Made by a program: the position numbers and the translations under genes | Notes under the pieces: generated by a model | What the model was told of the DNA's origin: nothing | Databases searched by the model: none | Seen by the model: the letters and a program-made list of their open reading frames with translations, nothing else | In this document: piece after piece, positions 25,235 to 35,524 of the stretch | How the letters are laid out: each line of letters opens with the position of its first letter | Position numbering within the stretch: the first letter of the stretch is position 1 | DNA from: Mycolicibacterium nivoides | Lineage (GTDB): Bacteria; Actinomycetota; Actinomycetes; Mycobacteriales; Mycobacteriaceae | DNA: 64,000 nt | NCBI RefSeq assembly: GCF_003855255.1 | Contig: NZ_CP034072.1 | Span: 4,127,585-4,191,584, forward strand | Direction of reading: 5' to 3'

Positions 25235-26643
25235 GCCAGTTCGGCGACCTCGGCGTCGACGGGCACGCGCCCGAACCGCTTGCGCAGGACGTAGGCCACC
25301 ACGACCACGACGAGGCTGAGCACGCTGGCCAGCAGCTGGACGCGCTGATCGACGTCGAACAGCATGGCAAGCAACACCAGGACGAAACACGCGATCACCA
25401 CGATGGTCAGATACGGGAAGAACCACATCTTCAGCGTCAGCCTGGACGGGTCTTCACGTTCGATGGCCCGGCGCACCCGCAGTTCGGAGATGCCGATCAT
25501 GATGTACATGAAGATCGCGACCACGCCGCACGAGTTCACCAGGAACAGGAACAGTGAATCGGGAGCGATGTAGGCGAGCACCACTGAGATCCAGCCGATG
25601 ACCGTGCTGGCCAGTACGGCCCGGGTCGGTACGCCGCGGGAGTTGGTGCGCACCAACCACTCCGGCGCGTCGCCGTGTGACGCGAGGACCCGCAGCATGC
25701 GCGAGGACGTGTAGATCGACGAGTTCAGCACCGAGAGCACCGCGGTGAGGATGACGAAGTTCATGATCGCGCCGGCACCGGGAATCTCCAGTTTGTCCAG
25801 CGCGGCCACATACGGGCTGGACAGCACCGATGCGTCGTTCCACGGCAGGATGCACACGACGAGGAAGATCGACCCGACGTAGAACAGGATGATCCGCCAG
25901 ATGACTCCGGTGGTGGCCCTGGCCACCGACTTCGCGGGCTCGGTGCTCTCCGCGGCTGCGATGGTGACGATCTCGGCTCCGCCGAAGGCGAAGATCACCA
26001 CCACCACGGCGCCCAGGATCGCCCCGACGCCGTTGGGCGCGAAGCCGCCGTGGGACACCAGATTGCTCAGTCCGCTGGTATCGCCCGGCCACAACCCCAG
26101 GACCCACAGCAGGCCCAGCACGATGAAGGACACGATGGCGGCGACCTTGATGCCGGAGAACCAGAACTCGAATTCGCCGAACCACCGCACCGAGATCAGG
26201 TTGGTCACGGTCATCACGGCCATCAAAAGCATGGCCATGAGCCACAGCGGCAAACCGACCCAGACGGACAGGATCTTCGCCCCGGCAACGGCTTCCACCG
26301 CGATGATGATCACGTAGTAGTACCAGTACAACCAGCCGAGGGTGAAGCCCGCCCACGGCCCGATCCCCATCCGGGCGTAGTCGGCGAACGCACCGGTCCT
26401 CGGCTTTGCGACCACCATCTCGCCCAGCATGCGCAGGGTGCACAACACCAGCGCACCGGCCAGAACGTAGGACAGGATCGCGGCGGGGCCGGCGGTCTTG
26501 ATGACCGCACCGCTACCGACGAACAGCCCGGCACCGATGGCACCGCCGATCGCGATCATCGTCATGTGTCTCGTTTTGAGCGACCTGGCCAGGCCGGAGC
26601 GGGGTTCGTCGGTGGAGGACGACTGGGATGTCGATTCGAGCAT
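25231..26643 (-). CDS. Amino-acid permease (APC family, GabP/AroP-like)
   Basis: A 470-residue integral membrane protein with about 12 predicted transmembrane segments. The family signature GGAIGAGLFVGSGAVI is near residue 33 (TM1), and the substrate-binding-type segments FGGAEIVTIAAAES (TM6) are present. It imports an amino acid or GABA-like amine by proton symport; specificity cannot be read from sequence. It lies 26 nt after the decarboxylase-like gene and overlaps the serine hydrolase by 4 nt, which suggests one catabolic unit. Confidence 0.9.
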   Translation of the reverse strand: MLESTSQSSSTDEPRSGLARSLKTRHMTMIAIGGAIGAGLFVGSGAVIKTAGPAAILSYVLAGALVLCTLRMLGEMVVAKPRTGAFADYARMGIGPWAGFTLGWLYWYYYVIIIAVEAVAGAKILSVWVGLPLWLMAMLLMAVMTVTNLISVRWFGEFEFWFSGIKVAAIVSFIVLGLLWVLGLWPGDTSGLSNLVSHGGFAPNGVGAILGAVVVVIFAFGGAEIVTIAAAESTEPAKSVARATTGVIWRIILFYVGSIFLVVCILPWNDASVLSSPYVAALDKLEIPGAGAIMNFVILTAVLSVLNSSIYTSSRMLRVLASHGDAPEWLVRTNSRGVPTRAVLASTVIGWISVVLAYIAPDSLFLFLVNSCGVVAIFMYIMIGISELRVRRAIEREDPSRLTLKMWFFPYLTIVVIACFVLVLLAMLFDVDQRVQLLASVLSLVVVVVAYVLRKRFGRVPVDAEVAELA

Positions 26644-26669
26644 GTGGGCGGTCGCAATCAGTCGGAGGG

Positions 26670-28037
26670 TCAGGCGGACGGGAGCAGAGGCAACGGCACA
26701 AGAGACGGTTCGCCGGCCTCGGTGACGATCTGTTCGATCGTCTGGGCCCGACGGGCAAGCGACCAGCGTCGGTCGCCCTCGGCGTCGGTCCCCACGGTGT
26801 ACACCGCGGGTCGGGGCAGCGCGTTGTACGAGAAGTGGGTGGAGAAGTAGTAGCCGCCGGTATCCGGAACGGCCACCAGGTCTCCCCCGCGGATGAACGG
26901 CAATTCGCGGCCGACGGCAAGCATGTCACCGGTGAAGCAGGCGGGCCCGGCCACGTCCTGTACTCGCATACCGCCGTCCCGGCGCCGCCCCTGCCGGTCG
27001 TAGATCTCGACCCGCAACGGCCACGCCTCGGGCGCGAAGATCGTGCGGGTGGCCACCTGCACACCGGCGTGGGTGATGGCGATCGGCCGGCCGCCGGTGA
27101 CTTTCGTGTACTCGACGCGGGCGACGATGGTGCCGGCCTTGGCCGTCAGCGCCCGCCCGAACTCGGTCACCAAGGCGTACGTGCCGTCGAACAGTTGCGG
27201 CACCGCAGCCTCCAGCGCGGCGCGGTGATCGGCGAAACTTGGTGTGATGTCGTCGGATTCGAAGTTGACCGGCAATCCTCCGCCGATGTCGATCCGCTGG
27301 ATCTGCCGGACGCCGACCCGTGCGGTGATCTCGGCGGCGAGCTCTGCCACCAGCCGTACGCCCTCGGCGGCGTGCGCGAGGCTCATGCCCTGCGATCCGC
27401 TGTGCACGTGCAGCTGGGTCAACCAGGGCCGGTCCGCAAAGGCGTCGACGATTTCGTCGCGATGGTCGGCCAGCCCGATCCCGAACTTGGAGGTGGTGGT
27501 GGCCGTGCTCATGGCGCCGATGGTGCCTGCGCCGGTCTGGGGATTCAGCCTCATCCCGATGACCGACCGATGCCCTTCCACCCGGGCGATCGCCTGATCG
27601 ACCCGCGCCAGCTCCTCGAAGTTGTCGATGTTGAACGAGACCCCCAGTGCGAGGGCCCGCTCTATCTCGGTCGTGGTCTTGGCCGGAGAGTCGAACACGA
27701 TGCGTTCTGCCGGGAAGCCCGCGGCCAGCGCCAGTTCGAGCTCACCGGGGCTGGCCACCTCGCATCCGAATCCCGCCTGGGCGAAACGCGCGAGCACCGG
27801 GCGCAGGGTGATCGCCTTGGCCGCGATGGTGTGCAACGCCGGCATGCTCGGCGGGTACGCCTCGGTCAGCGACCGCATCAGTTCATCGAGGGTGTCCAGG
27901 TCGATGACGCCGCACATCGGGTACAGGTCACCGATGAATCCCTGCCGAACCACACCGGCCACAATTTCGCCGCGCCGGCGCAGGAGCGTGTCCGGACCCG
28001 GCAGTGGTTGCCCGGTACGCAGTGGTGCATCAATCAC
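26670..28037 (-). CDS. PLP-dependent decarboxylase-like enzyme (DapDC/alanine-racemase fold)
   Basis: A 455-residue fold-type III PLP enzyme. The Schiff-base Lys is in HTIAAKAI (K74). HSGSQG, the IDIGGGLP phosphate-binding loop, and GPACFTGD near the C terminus correspond to the active-site Cys motif of diaminopimelate/ornithine decarboxylases. Here the usual CES is CFT, so substrate choice may differ. Because it is not near lysine biosynthesis genes but is linked to a permease and a PucR regulator, catabolism or D-amino-acid handling is more plausible than lysine synthesis. Confidence 0.82.
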   Translation of the reverse strand: MIDAPLRTGQPLPGPDTLLRRRGEIVAGVVRQGFIGDLYPMCGVIDLDTLDELMRSLTEAYPPSMPALHTIAAKAITLRPVLARFAQAGFGCEVASPGELELALAAGFPAERIVFDSPAKTTTEIERALALGVSFNIDNFEELARVDQAIARVEGHRSVIGMRLNPQTGAGTIGAMSTATTTSKFGIGLADHRDEIVDAFADRPWLTQLHVHSGSQGMSLAHAAEGVRLVAELAAEITARVGVRQIQRIDIGGGLPVNFESDDITPSFADHRAALEAAVPQLFDGTYALVTEFGRALTAKAGTIVARVEYTKVTGGRPIAITHAGVQVATRTIFAPEAWPLRVEIYDRQGRRRDGGMRVQDVAGPACFTGDMLAVGRELPFIRGGDLVAVPDTGGYYFSTHFSYNALPRPAVYTVGTDAEGDRRWSLARRAQTIEQIVTEAGEPSLVPLPLLPSA

Positions 28038-28160
28038 AGATAAACCCTATGAACTCAGCCGTTGGTGGGGAGAGCCATGCGGGCTGAGGAATTTCGCGCG
28101 GATCTTCGTCGGATTCGGAGGAATCCCCCGAGACCCTGATGGCGGTATCTCCGAAATGCA

Positions 28161-29774
28161 CTAACCGGATCCACGTTTCTTGTCGATGTCGACGGGCGGG
28201 TGGCCCGTGCGGACCTCACCGCGTCGTTCCCACACCAGCAGCCCCAGCGACGTGCGGAGCCGGGCAGCCGCCGATTGCAGGTCGATACCGGAGACCACAC
28301 GGATCCGGTCCAGTCGGTACCGCAGCGAATTGGCGTGGATGCCCAGTTCGCGGGCCGCCCCGCTCAGATTGCCCGGGTGGTCGAGCACGGCCGCGACGGT
28401 GTCGATGAACGCGGTGCCGTGGTCGGTGTCGTGCCGGCGCAGGGCAGACAGCGGTTCGGCGATCGTGTCGGCCATCGGATCGAGCAGATCAGCCACCCGA
28501 ACCAGGGTCAGCGCGTCCTGCACGTCGGCAGCGGTGAGCACAGGCCGCGGATCGCGCGGCTGGTGTGCGACGTCGAGTGCGGCTGCGTCGAGGACCTGAC
28601 GGGCGACGATCGCGGAATTCCGCAAGTAGGCGATGGCGTCGACGACGGGACCGACCGCGACCGGGCCGGCGTGCGCAGCCGAGACCCGGGTCAAGTGCCT
28701 CGACAGGTTGTCAGCCAGATCCGCCTCGGCGGACTCGTCGTCCAGCACCGGGAGCACGGCGAGCAGATCGTCCCCGACCCGCGCCGTCCGGGCGCCGGCC
28801 CGCAGCGCCTGAACATGGAACATCAGGGAGCGCGACGCGGGCGTATCGGAGCCCAGCGCGACCACTGCATGTCTGCTGTCCGGTTGCAGCCCGAGCAACG
28901 CCGCCGGGACTCCGGGATCCACCCCACGCGAGAGCAGGTCGACCAGAGCCGACTCCTGGAGCCGGCGTTCGTATTGGTCGCGGTGGACTTCTCGCAGCAT
29001 CATCGCCGCGGCGGTCTGACGCACCTGCAGCAGCAGCTGCCGTAGTTCTTCGCGATCGGTGTCGTCGTCCAACGCCGCCCAGATCGTGCCGAGCGTTTCG
29101 GTGCCCGATTTCATCGCGACCACCATGCGGGCCGGGTCGTCATCCTCGGCATTGCGCACGACCACGTCATCGGATCGCCAGACCGCAGGCAAGAACCCGG
29201 TGGACATCAGCCGCTCGACCCGCCACGCGGGTACCGCGCCACCCAGGATCGTCTGGTTCCGGATCGGGTCGACACCCGGTCCGACGACGGCGTACGCCAG
29301 GACCCGGGAATCCAGATCCTCGATCGTCACCGGAGCGCCGGTCTGGCTGCTGATCCAACGGGCCAGGGCCTGCAGGTTGTCCACCTGCGGGGCCGGGCTG
29401 ACGATGCGGCCCGCACCGAGCAGCCGGACCAGGACCCGGAACAGCTCGCTCCAGCCCACCCATGGCGAACGCCGGAACAGTCTGGTGGAGTGGCTGGGCA
29501 ACATCGACACGTCGGTCGTCGCGTCGGGTGGAAGCACAACGGCCGCAGCGGTTCCCACCTCATCGAGCAACGACCCGAGCGCGAAGCGGTCCTCGATGCG
29601 AGTGCTGACGAACACGATGGTGCCGGTGTAGTCCGCCGGGGTGCCGGGCTCGTGCAGGGCAACGTCGCTCAACAACGGATCGTCGCCGGTTTCCGCCGCG
29701 GGCAGCGGTATCAGCATGCCGGCGGCACCAGAAACCATCGCCGACAACGGAAGAACGCTGGCAGGCTCACTCAC
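28161..29774 (-). CDS. PucR/CdaR-family transcriptional regulator
   Basis: A 537-residue regulator. The C-terminal PucR HTH_30 domain is visible at GNLSGAARELGIHANSLRYRLDRI. The middle region (about 270-420) resembles the GGDEF-like domain of CdaR/PucR proteins, and the N-terminal part is a probable ligand-sensing PucR domain. Such regulators typically activate purine, GABA or amino-acid utilisation genes beside them. It is transcribed in the same direction as the decarboxylase-permease-hydrolase genes, 123 nt upstream, and is the likely regulator of that cluster. Confidence 0.88.
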   Translation of the reverse strand: MSEPASVLPLSAMVSGAAGMLIPLPAAETGDDPLLSDVALHEPGTPADYTGTIVFVSTRIEDRFALGSLLDEVGTAAAVVLPPDATTDVSMLPSHSTRLFRRSPWVGWSELFRVLVRLLGAGRIVSPAPQVDNLQALARWISSQTGAPVTIEDLDSRVLAYAVVGPGVDPIRNQTILGGAVPAWRVERLMSTGFLPAVWRSDDVVVRNAEDDDPARMVVAMKSGTETLGTIWAALDDDTDREELRQLLLQVRQTAAAMMLREVHRDQYERRLQESALVDLLSRGVDPGVPAALLGLQPDSRHAVVALGSDTPASRSLMFHVQALRAGARTARVGDDLLAVLPVLDDESAEADLADNLSRHLTRVSAAHAGPVAVGPVVDAIAYLRNSAIVARQVLDAAALDVAHQPRDPRPVLTAADVQDALTLVRVADLLDPMADTIAEPLSALRRHDTDHGTAFIDTVAAVLDHPGNLSGAARELGIHANSLRYRLDRIRVVSGIDLQSAAARLRTSLGLLVWERRGEVRTGHPPVDIDKKRGSG

Positions 29775-29867
29775 TGCTGCTGATTACCATGTGCCACAAC
29801 CGAATACACTACCGTCGGCCGCACTTTGGCGCGCGCGGGCCAGTGAGCCCGCGTAAGGACACGGAGG

Positions 29868-30251
29868 CTAGACCGCGCTACGGTGGTGCTTGCGCTGGGC
29901 TGCGAAGAACTCGGACCAGGAGATGACTTCGGGATGCTGTTTGAGCAGGGCACGACGCTGACGTTCGGTCATCCCGCCCCAGACTCCGAACTCCACGCGA
30001 TTGTCGAGTGCATCGGCACCGCATTCGAGAATCACCGGGCAGTGCCTGCAGATCACCGCGGCTTTGCGTTGTGCGGCACCGCGGACGAACAATTCGTCCG
30101 GATCGGCCTGACGGCACCTCGCCTGCGAAACCCAGGCGATCCGGGCTTCGCCCTCGCCTCGGTGGACCAGGTTGGCGGCTGGGGCGGAAGCGTTCATCTT
30201 GTCTGCGACAGTTCGTGTACCTGACACCAGCGATCCCTTCGTTCCAGCCAT
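29868..30251 (-). CDS. whiB4: Fe-S redox regulator WhiB4
   Basis: A 127-residue WhiB-family protein. The four cluster cysteines are C46, C68, C71 and C77 in the Wbl pattern (C...CxxC...C). The family turn motif GVWGG and the basic C-terminal DNA-binding region (ERQRRALLKQH) follow. RGAAQRKAAVICRHCP is nearly identical to M. tuberculosis WhiB4. WhiB4 is a redox sensor that represses antioxidant genes, known from M. tuberculosis. An alternative GTG start at 30227 (VSGTRTVADK) fits the length of Rv3681c better. It is divergent from ponA2 with 272 nt between. Confidence 0.95.
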   Translation of the reverse strand: MAGTKGSLVSGTRTVADKMNASAPAANLVHRGEGEARIAWVSQARCRQADPDELFVRGAAQRKAAVICRHCPVILECGADALDNRVEFGVWGGMTERQRRALLKQHPEVISWSEFFAAQRKHHRSAV

Positions 30252-30523
30252 CTCCCCAGATGGCAGGCTTCGAACCTTCCGGTGTAGAACGCCGTTGCGA
30301 TCTACGCCACATTGCGCCAGCCTGTGTTACCTGGATCGCACTGTGTGTCCAAGCTAGGTGGTCAGAGGGTATTAACGCAACAGTTTGCGAACCACTTTTT
30401 TGGGACGGCCGTGCCGTCTGACCCGCTTTCGGGCGCACCGCGGTATTTCTGCAGGCAAGCGCGATATGCCGGTGAGTCCCGCTCGCGGGAAGCCCGCCTC
30501 AACGAGATAGCTACTCTGTACCC

Positions 30524-32974
30524 ATGCCGGAGCCGCCGACACGACCGCCCGCGCAGCCACCCCAAGCGGTCACCATCATCAAACTCGCATGGTGCTGCCT
30601 GCTGGCCAGCGTGTTGGTGGCCACGTTCATGTTCCCTGTCGTGGGTGGATTCGGCCTGATGTCCAACCGGGCCTCCGACGTGGTGGCCAACGGCTCGGCC
30701 GCCCTGGTGGACGGCGAGGTTCCGCAGGTCTCGACGATGGTCGACGCCAAGGGCAACACCATCGCGTGGCTGTATTCACAGCGCCGCTTCGAGGTGCCCA
30801 GCGATCAGATCGCCAACACCATGAAGCTCGCCCTGGTCTCGATCGAGGACAAGCGGTTCGCCGAGCACAACGGTGTGGACTGGCAGGGCACGCTCACTGG
30901 CCTGACCGGATACATGCGCGGCGACTCGGACACCCGCGGCGGTTCGACCATCGAGCAGCAGTACGTAAAGAACTACCAGCTGCTCGTCGTCGCCCAGACC
31001 GATGCCGAGCGCCGTGCCGCGATCGAGACCACACCGGCCCGCAAACTGCGTGAGATCCGGATGGCCCTGACGCTGGACAAGACGTTCACCAAGCCCGAGA
31101 TCCTGACGCGCTACCTCAACCTGGTCTCGTTCGGCAACGGCGCGTTCGGCGTTCAGGACGCCGCACAGACCTATTTCGGTGTCAACGCCTCCGAGCTGAA
31201 CTGGCAGCAGGCCGCCCTGCTCGCCGGCATGGTGCAGTCCACCAGCGCGCTCAATCCCTATACCAATCCCGACGGCGCCCTGGCCCGGCGGAACCTGGTG
31301 CTGGACACCATGATCGACAACATCCCTCAGGAGGCCGAGGCGCTGCGGGCCGCCAAGCAGCAGCCGCTGGGCATCCTGCCGCAACCCAACGAGCTGCCCC
31401 GCGGCTGCATCGCAGCCGGAGACCGGGCGTTCTTCTGCGATTACGCACTGGAGTATCTGGCCCGCGCCGGCCTGTCCAAGGAACAGGTCGCCAAGGGCGG
31501 TTATTTGATCAAGACCACGCTGGACCCGGATGTGCAGGGCTCGGTGAAGTCGGCGATCGACAGCATCGCCCGGCCGGATGCCCCCGGTGTCGCCAGCGTC
31601 ATGAGCGTGATCAAGCCGGGTAAGGAATCTCATCCGGTCCTGGCGATGGGCAGCAATCGCACCTACGGCCTGAACACCGATGCCGGCGAGACCATGCAGC
31701 CGCAGCCGTTCTCGCTCGTCGGCGACGGCGCCGGGTCGATCTTCAAGATCTTCACCACGGCCGCGGCCATGGACATGGGGATGGGCATCAACACCCAGCT
31801 TCCGGTGCCCGGCTTCTTCCAGGCCAAGGGGCTGGGCAGCAGCGACACCCCGGGATGCCCGAAGGAAACCTGGTGCGTGAAGAACGCCGGCGGTTACCGG
31901 GGCTCGATGAGCGTCACCGATGCCCTGGCCACTTCGCCCAATACCGCCTTCGCCAAGCTCATCTCGCAGATCGGCGTGCAGCGGTCGGTCGACATGGCGG
32001 TCAAGCTGGGGCTGCGGTCCTACGCGTTGCCCGGCACCGCCCGCGACTACGACCCGGAGAGCAACGAGAGCCTCGCCGACTTCGTCAAGCGCCAGAACAT
32101 CGGCTCGTTCACGCTGGGCCCCATCGAGGTCAACGCGCTCGAGTTGTCGAACGTGGCGGCCACGCTGGCCTCGGGCGGGACCTGGTGCCCGCCCAACCCG
32201 ATCGGCCAGGTGCTCGACCGGCACGGCAATGAGGTGTCGGTGACCACCGAGACGTGCGAGCAGGCGGTGCCCGAAGGTCTGGCCAACACCCTGGCCAACG
32301 CGATGAGCAAGGACGACCAGGCCGGCGGTACCGCCTCCGGGTCGGCCGGTTCGGTGGGCTGGGATCTGCCGATGTCGGGCAAGACCGGCACCACCGAGGC
32401 GCACCGCTCGTCGGGCTTCCTGGGCTTCACCAACCAGTACGCGGCGGCCAACTACATCTATGACGATTCCACCACCCCCGGCGAGCTGTGCTCGTTCCCG
32501 CTGCGCCAGTGCGGGGACGGCGACCTGTTCGGCGGCAACGAGCCGGCCCGCACCTGGTTCACCGCGCTGAAGCCGATCGCCAACAACTTCGGGCCGGTCG
32601 CCCTGCCGCCGACCGATCCCCGCTATGTCGACGGCGGCCCCGGCTCAGTGGTGCCCACCGTGAACGGCCTGGACGAGACGGCCGCGCGCCAGCGGCTCAA
32701 GGAGTCCGGATTCCAGGTGGCCGACGGCGCCGCCTCGGTCAACAGCAGCTCGCGCTACGGCACCGTGGTCGGCACTTCGCCCGCCGGGCAGACGATTCCG
32801 GGCTCGATCATCACCATCCAGATCAGCAACGGGATCCCGCCGGCCCCGCCGCCGCCCCCGGTGGCGTTCCCGTTCCCGGGTGGCCCGCCGCCGGAGATCG
32901 GTCAGACAGTGGTCGAGATCCCCGGGCTGCCTCCGATCACCGTGCCGGTGCTCGGGCCTCCGCCACCCCCGTGA
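30524..32974 (+). CDS. ponA2: Class A penicillin-binding protein PonA2 with PASTA domain
   Basis: An 816-residue bifunctional peptidoglycan synthase. A cytosolic tail is followed by a transmembrane helix (about 20-45) and a glycosyltransferase domain with catalytic Glu in SIEDKRFAEHNGVDW. The transpeptidase domain has SxxK as GAGSIFK (Ser about 404), SxN as SPNTAF and KTG as SGKTGTTE. One PASTA domain (VPTVNGLDETAARQRL onward) and a Pro-rich tail follow. This matches M. tuberculosis PonA2 (Rv3682). It sits in the periplasm and builds cell wall under stress. Confidence 0.96.
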   Translation: MPEPPTRPPAQPPQAVTIIKLAWCCLLASVLVATFMFPVVGGFGLMSNRASDVVANGSAALVDGEVPQVSTMVDAKGNTIAWLYSQRRFEVPSDQIANTMKLALVSIEDKRFAEHNGVDWQGTLTGLTGYMRGDSDTRGGSTIEQQYVKNYQLLVVAQTDAERRAAIETTPARKLREIRMALTLDKTFTKPEILTRYLNLVSFGNGAFGVQDAAQTYFGVNASELNWQQAALLAGMVQSTSALNPYTNPDGALARRNLVLDTMIDNIPQEAEALRAAKQQPLGILPQPNELPRGCIAAGDRAFFCDYALEYLARAGLSKEQVAKGGYLIKTTLDPDVQGSVKSAIDSIARPDAPGVASVMSVIKPGKESHPVLAMGSNRTYGLNTDAGETMQPQPFSLVGDGAGSIFKIFTTAAAMDMGMGINTQLPVPGFFQAKGLGSSDTPGCPKETWCVKNAGGYRGSMSVTDALATSPNTAFAKLISQIGVQRSVDMAVKLGLRSYALPGTARDYDPESNESLADFVKRQNIGSFTLGPIEVNALELSNVAATLASGGTWCPPNPIGQVLDRHGNEVSVTTETCEQAVPEGLANTLANAMSKDDQAGGTASGSAGSVGWDLPMSGKTGTTEAHRSSGFLGFTNQYAAANYIYDDSTTPGELCSFPLRQCGDGDLFGGNEPARTWFTALKPIANNFGPVALPPTDPRYVDGGPGSVVPTVNGLDETAARQRLKESGFQVADGAASVNSSSRYGTVVGTSPAGQTIPGSIITIQISNGIPPAPPPPPVAFPFPGGPPPEIGQTVVEIPGLPPITVPVLGPPPPP

Positions 32975-33001
32975 CGGCCGGATCGCAGTAGGCTTGCCTG
33001 C

Positions 33002-33946
33002 ATGTCAGTGAAGAAGGCAGCTGCCGTCACCGCCGGTTCGTTGGTTGCCGGGATCGGCTATGCGTCCCTCATCGAGCGCAATGCGTTCGTGCTGCGGGAA
33101 GCGACCATGCCGGTACTGGCCCCGGGCTCGTCGCCCCTGCGCGTGCTGCATCTCTCCGATCTCCACATGCGTCCCAACCAGCGCCGCAAGCAGGCCTGGC
33201 TGCGTGATCTGGCTCGCCTTGAGCCCGACCTGGTGGTCAACACCGGCGACAATCTGGCCCACCCGAAGGCCGTGCCTGCCGTCGTGCAGTCATTGAGTGA
33301 CCTGCTTTCGGCACCCGGCCTGTTCGTGTTCGGCAGCAACGACTATTTCGCGCCGCGGCTGAAGAACCCGCTGAACTACGTCACCAACCCGCAGCACCGG
33401 ACGCACGGTGAGCCGCTGCCGTGGCAAGACCTGCGCGCGGCCTTCACCGAGCGTGGCTGGCTCGACATGACCCACATCCGCCGCGACATCGAGGTGGCCG
33501 GGCTGCACATCTCGGTGGCCGGCGTCGACGATCCGCATCTCAAGCGCGACCGTTACGACACCATCGCCGGCCGGGCCAACGGAGCGGCCAACCTGACACT
33601 CGGCCTCACCCACTCCCCCGAACCTCGGGTGCTGGACCGCTTCGCGGCCGACGGCTATCAGCTGGTGCTGGCCGGGCATACCCACGGCGGGCAGCTGTGC
33701 CTGCCGTTCTACGGGGCCATCGTCACCAACTGCGAGCTGGACCGGTCCCGGGCCAAGGGCGCCTCGAAGTGGGGATCGCACATGCAGCTGCATGTGTCGG
33801 CGGGCATCGGCACGTCGCCGTTCGCGCCCGTGCGGTTCTGCTGCCGCCCCGAGGCCACTCTGCTGACGCTGGTCGCGGCGCCGACCGGAGGCGGGCACGT
33901 CGGGATCAGGGCCGGGCAATCCAGCCCGACCGTCTCGGCCCGGTGA
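33002..33946 (+). CDS. Metallophosphoesterase (Rv3683-like)
   Basis: A 314-residue calcineurin-like phosphoesterase with a hydrophobic N-terminal segment (probable membrane anchor). Metal-binding motifs are [19 protein letters not shown] (N in place of the usual GNH-D) and [10 protein letters not shown]. It resembles YkuE-type lipid/nucleotide phosphoesterases. The substrate is unknown. It follows ponA2 by 27 nt and overlaps the next gene by 4 nt (GTGA), so the three are probably co-transcribed. Confidence 0.87.
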   Translation: MSVKKAAAVTAGSLVAGIGYASLIERNAFVLREATMPVLAPGSSPLRVLHLSDLHMRPNQRRKQAWLRDLARLEPDLVVNTGDNLAHPKAVPAVVQSLSDLLSAPGLFVFGSNDYFAPRLKNPLNYVTNPQHRTHGEPLPWQDLRAAFTERGWLDMTHIRRDIEVAGLHISVAGVDDPHLKRDRYDTIAGRANGAANLTLGLTHSPEPRVLDRFAADGYQLVLAGHTHGGQLCLPFYGAIVTNCELDRSRAKGASKWGSHMQLHVSAGIGTSPFAPVRFCCRPEATLLTLVAAPTGGGHVGIRAGQSSPTVSAR

Positions 33947-35049
33947 GCGAACCTGGCTGTACCGCGTCGCGCCCCCGGCCCCGCCGGTGGGTCGACAATG
34001 CGGTGCGGCTGATCGAGGCCGATTCCAAGCGCAGCGCCGACACCCATCTGCTGCGTTATCCGCTGCCCGCCGGGTGGCGCGAGGAAGTGGATGTCGCGCT
34101 GTATCTCAAGGACGAGTCCACCCACATCACCGGCAGCCTCAAGCACCGGCTGGCCCGTTCCCTGTTCCTGTACGGGTTGTGCAACGGCTGGATCGGTGAG
34201 GGCACCACGATCATCGAGGCGTCCTCGGGGTCGACGGCGGTGTCCGAGGCCTACTTCGCGGCGCTGCTCGGTCTGCCGTTCATCGCGGTGGTGCCCGCCT
34301 CGACCAGCGGATCGAAGATCGCGCTGATCGAAGCCCAGGGTGGCCGTTGCCATTTCGTCGCCGAGTCGTCGCAGGTGTATGCCGAGGCGCACAGGTTGGC
34401 CGAGGAGACCGGCGGGCATTACCTGGACCAGTTCACCAACGCCGAGCGGGCCACGGACTGGCGCGGCAACAACAACATCGCCGAGTCGATCTATGAGCAG
34501 ATGCGCCTGGAACCGCATCCGGTCCCGGAGTGGATCGTGGTGGGGGCAGGCACCGGCGGCACCAGCGCGACGATCGGCCGCTACATCCGCTACCGCAGGC
34601 ATGCCACGCAGCTGTGTGTCGTCGACCCGGAGAATTCGGCGTTCTTCCCCGGCTACGCACAGGGCCGCGACGACGTCGTCACTGGTGCGTCCTCACGTAT
34701 CGAGGGCATCGGCAGGCCGCGGGTGGAGCCGTCGTTTCTGCCCGGGGTCGTCGATCGCATGATCGCCGTGCCCGACAGCGGGTCGGTGGCCGCGGCACAC
34801 CACGCGAGCCGGGTGCTGGGTCGCCGGGTCGGGCCGTCGACGGGAACCAATCTTTGGGGCGCGTTCCAGCTGCTGGCCGAGATGGTCGCGCACGGCCGCA
34901 GCGGGTCGGTGGTGACCCTGCTGGCCGACAGCGGCGACCGCTACGCGGACACCTACTTCGATGCGGACTGGCTCAGCGCCCAGGGGCTGGACACCTCGGA
35001 GTCCTCCGAGGTGCTCTCGGAGTTCGAGCGGTCGGGCAGCTGGTCCTGA
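33943..35049 (+). CDS. Cysteine synthase-like PLP enzyme, putative cysteine desulfhydrase (Rv3684-like)
   Basis: A 368-residue fold-type II PLP enzyme. The Schiff-base Lys lies in ITGSLKHRL, the substrate loop in [11 protein letters not shown], and the PLP-phosphate loop in [17 protein letters not shown]. tuberculosis Rv3684 has been reported as Cds1, a cysteine desulfhydrase releasing H2S; I assign this by family memory and position. I selected GTG 33943 because it overlaps the preceding stop (GTGA) and the protein starts normally from there. The last 97 bp overlap a convergent small gene. Confidence 0.87.
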   Translation: MSEPGCTASRPRPRRWVDNAVRLIEADSKRSADTHLLRYPLPAGWREEVDVALYLKDESTHITGSLKHRLARSLFLYGLCNGWIGEGTTIIEASSGSTAVSEAYFAALLGLPFIAVVPASTSGSKIALIEAQGGRCHFVAESSQVYAEAHRLAEETGGHYLDQFTNAERATDWRGNNNIAESIYEQMRLEPHPVPEWIVVGAGTGGTSATIGRYIRYRRHATQLCVVDPENSAFFPGYAQGRDDVVTGASSRIEGIGRPRVEPSFLPGVVDRMIAVPDSGSVAAAHHASRVLGRRVGPSTGTNLWGAFQLLAEMVAHGRSGSVVTLLADSGDRYADTYFDADWLSAQGLDTSESSEVLSEFERSGSWS

Positions 35050-35159
35050 TCGGTCTCGGCCGTCAGGAACAGCCACAACGCTGCCAGGGCGAAGAACCCC
35101 AGGTAGATGAAGGCGCCCAAGACGGTCATGAGTACTCCAGTCGATTCCGGTGATGTCAT
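34953..35159 (-). CDS. Small single-pass membrane protein
   Basis: A 68-residue open frame starting [17 protein letters not shown], with one strong transmembrane helix ([20 protein letters not shown]) and an acidic Ser/Glu-rich C-terminal tail. A shorter start is ATG 35129. Its 3' half overlaps the Rv3684-like gene antisense, so the tail composition partly reflects that gene. The hydrophobic helix lies outside the overlap, which argues that it is real. Confidence 0.5.
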   Translation of the reverse strand: MTSPESTGVLMTVLGAFIYLGFFALAALWLFLTAETDQDQLPDRSNSESTSEDSEVSSPWALSQSASK

Positions 35160-35273
35160 TGTGTAGAACACCACCGACACGCCTATTGCTTCCCGTTCCC
35201 GGGCAGTGACGTACGCCGCGGGGACCGTTTGGCTTTCGAGGTACCCGGTGCGATAGGCTGTCGAAGCTTCACG

Positions 35274-35347
<74 letters not shown>

Positions 35348-35365
35348 CTCGTGGGTTCACAGGTG

Positions 35366-35405
35366 AGAGGCCCTGACTGGATATCCAGTTCGGGGCCTTC
35401 TTGCT
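35366..35405 (+). terminator. Terminator after tRNA-Pro
   Basis: A nested hairpin: outer stem AGGCCC/GGGCCT (35368-35373 with 35393-35398) around a perfect 12-bp palindrome CTGGATATCCAG (35377-35388), followed by TCTTGCTTG. It lies 20 nt past the tRNA. Confidence 0.7.
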
Positions 35406-35524
35406 TGCGGCTTCCTTGGACGCCTGCTGCACCGGAAAGGTGTGGCGTCGACTCTCTCTTTAGGATCTGGGGTGAGACCCGACGCGCGACCCAGCATCTC
35501 AGACCGCGCAGATCTGAGGATTGC

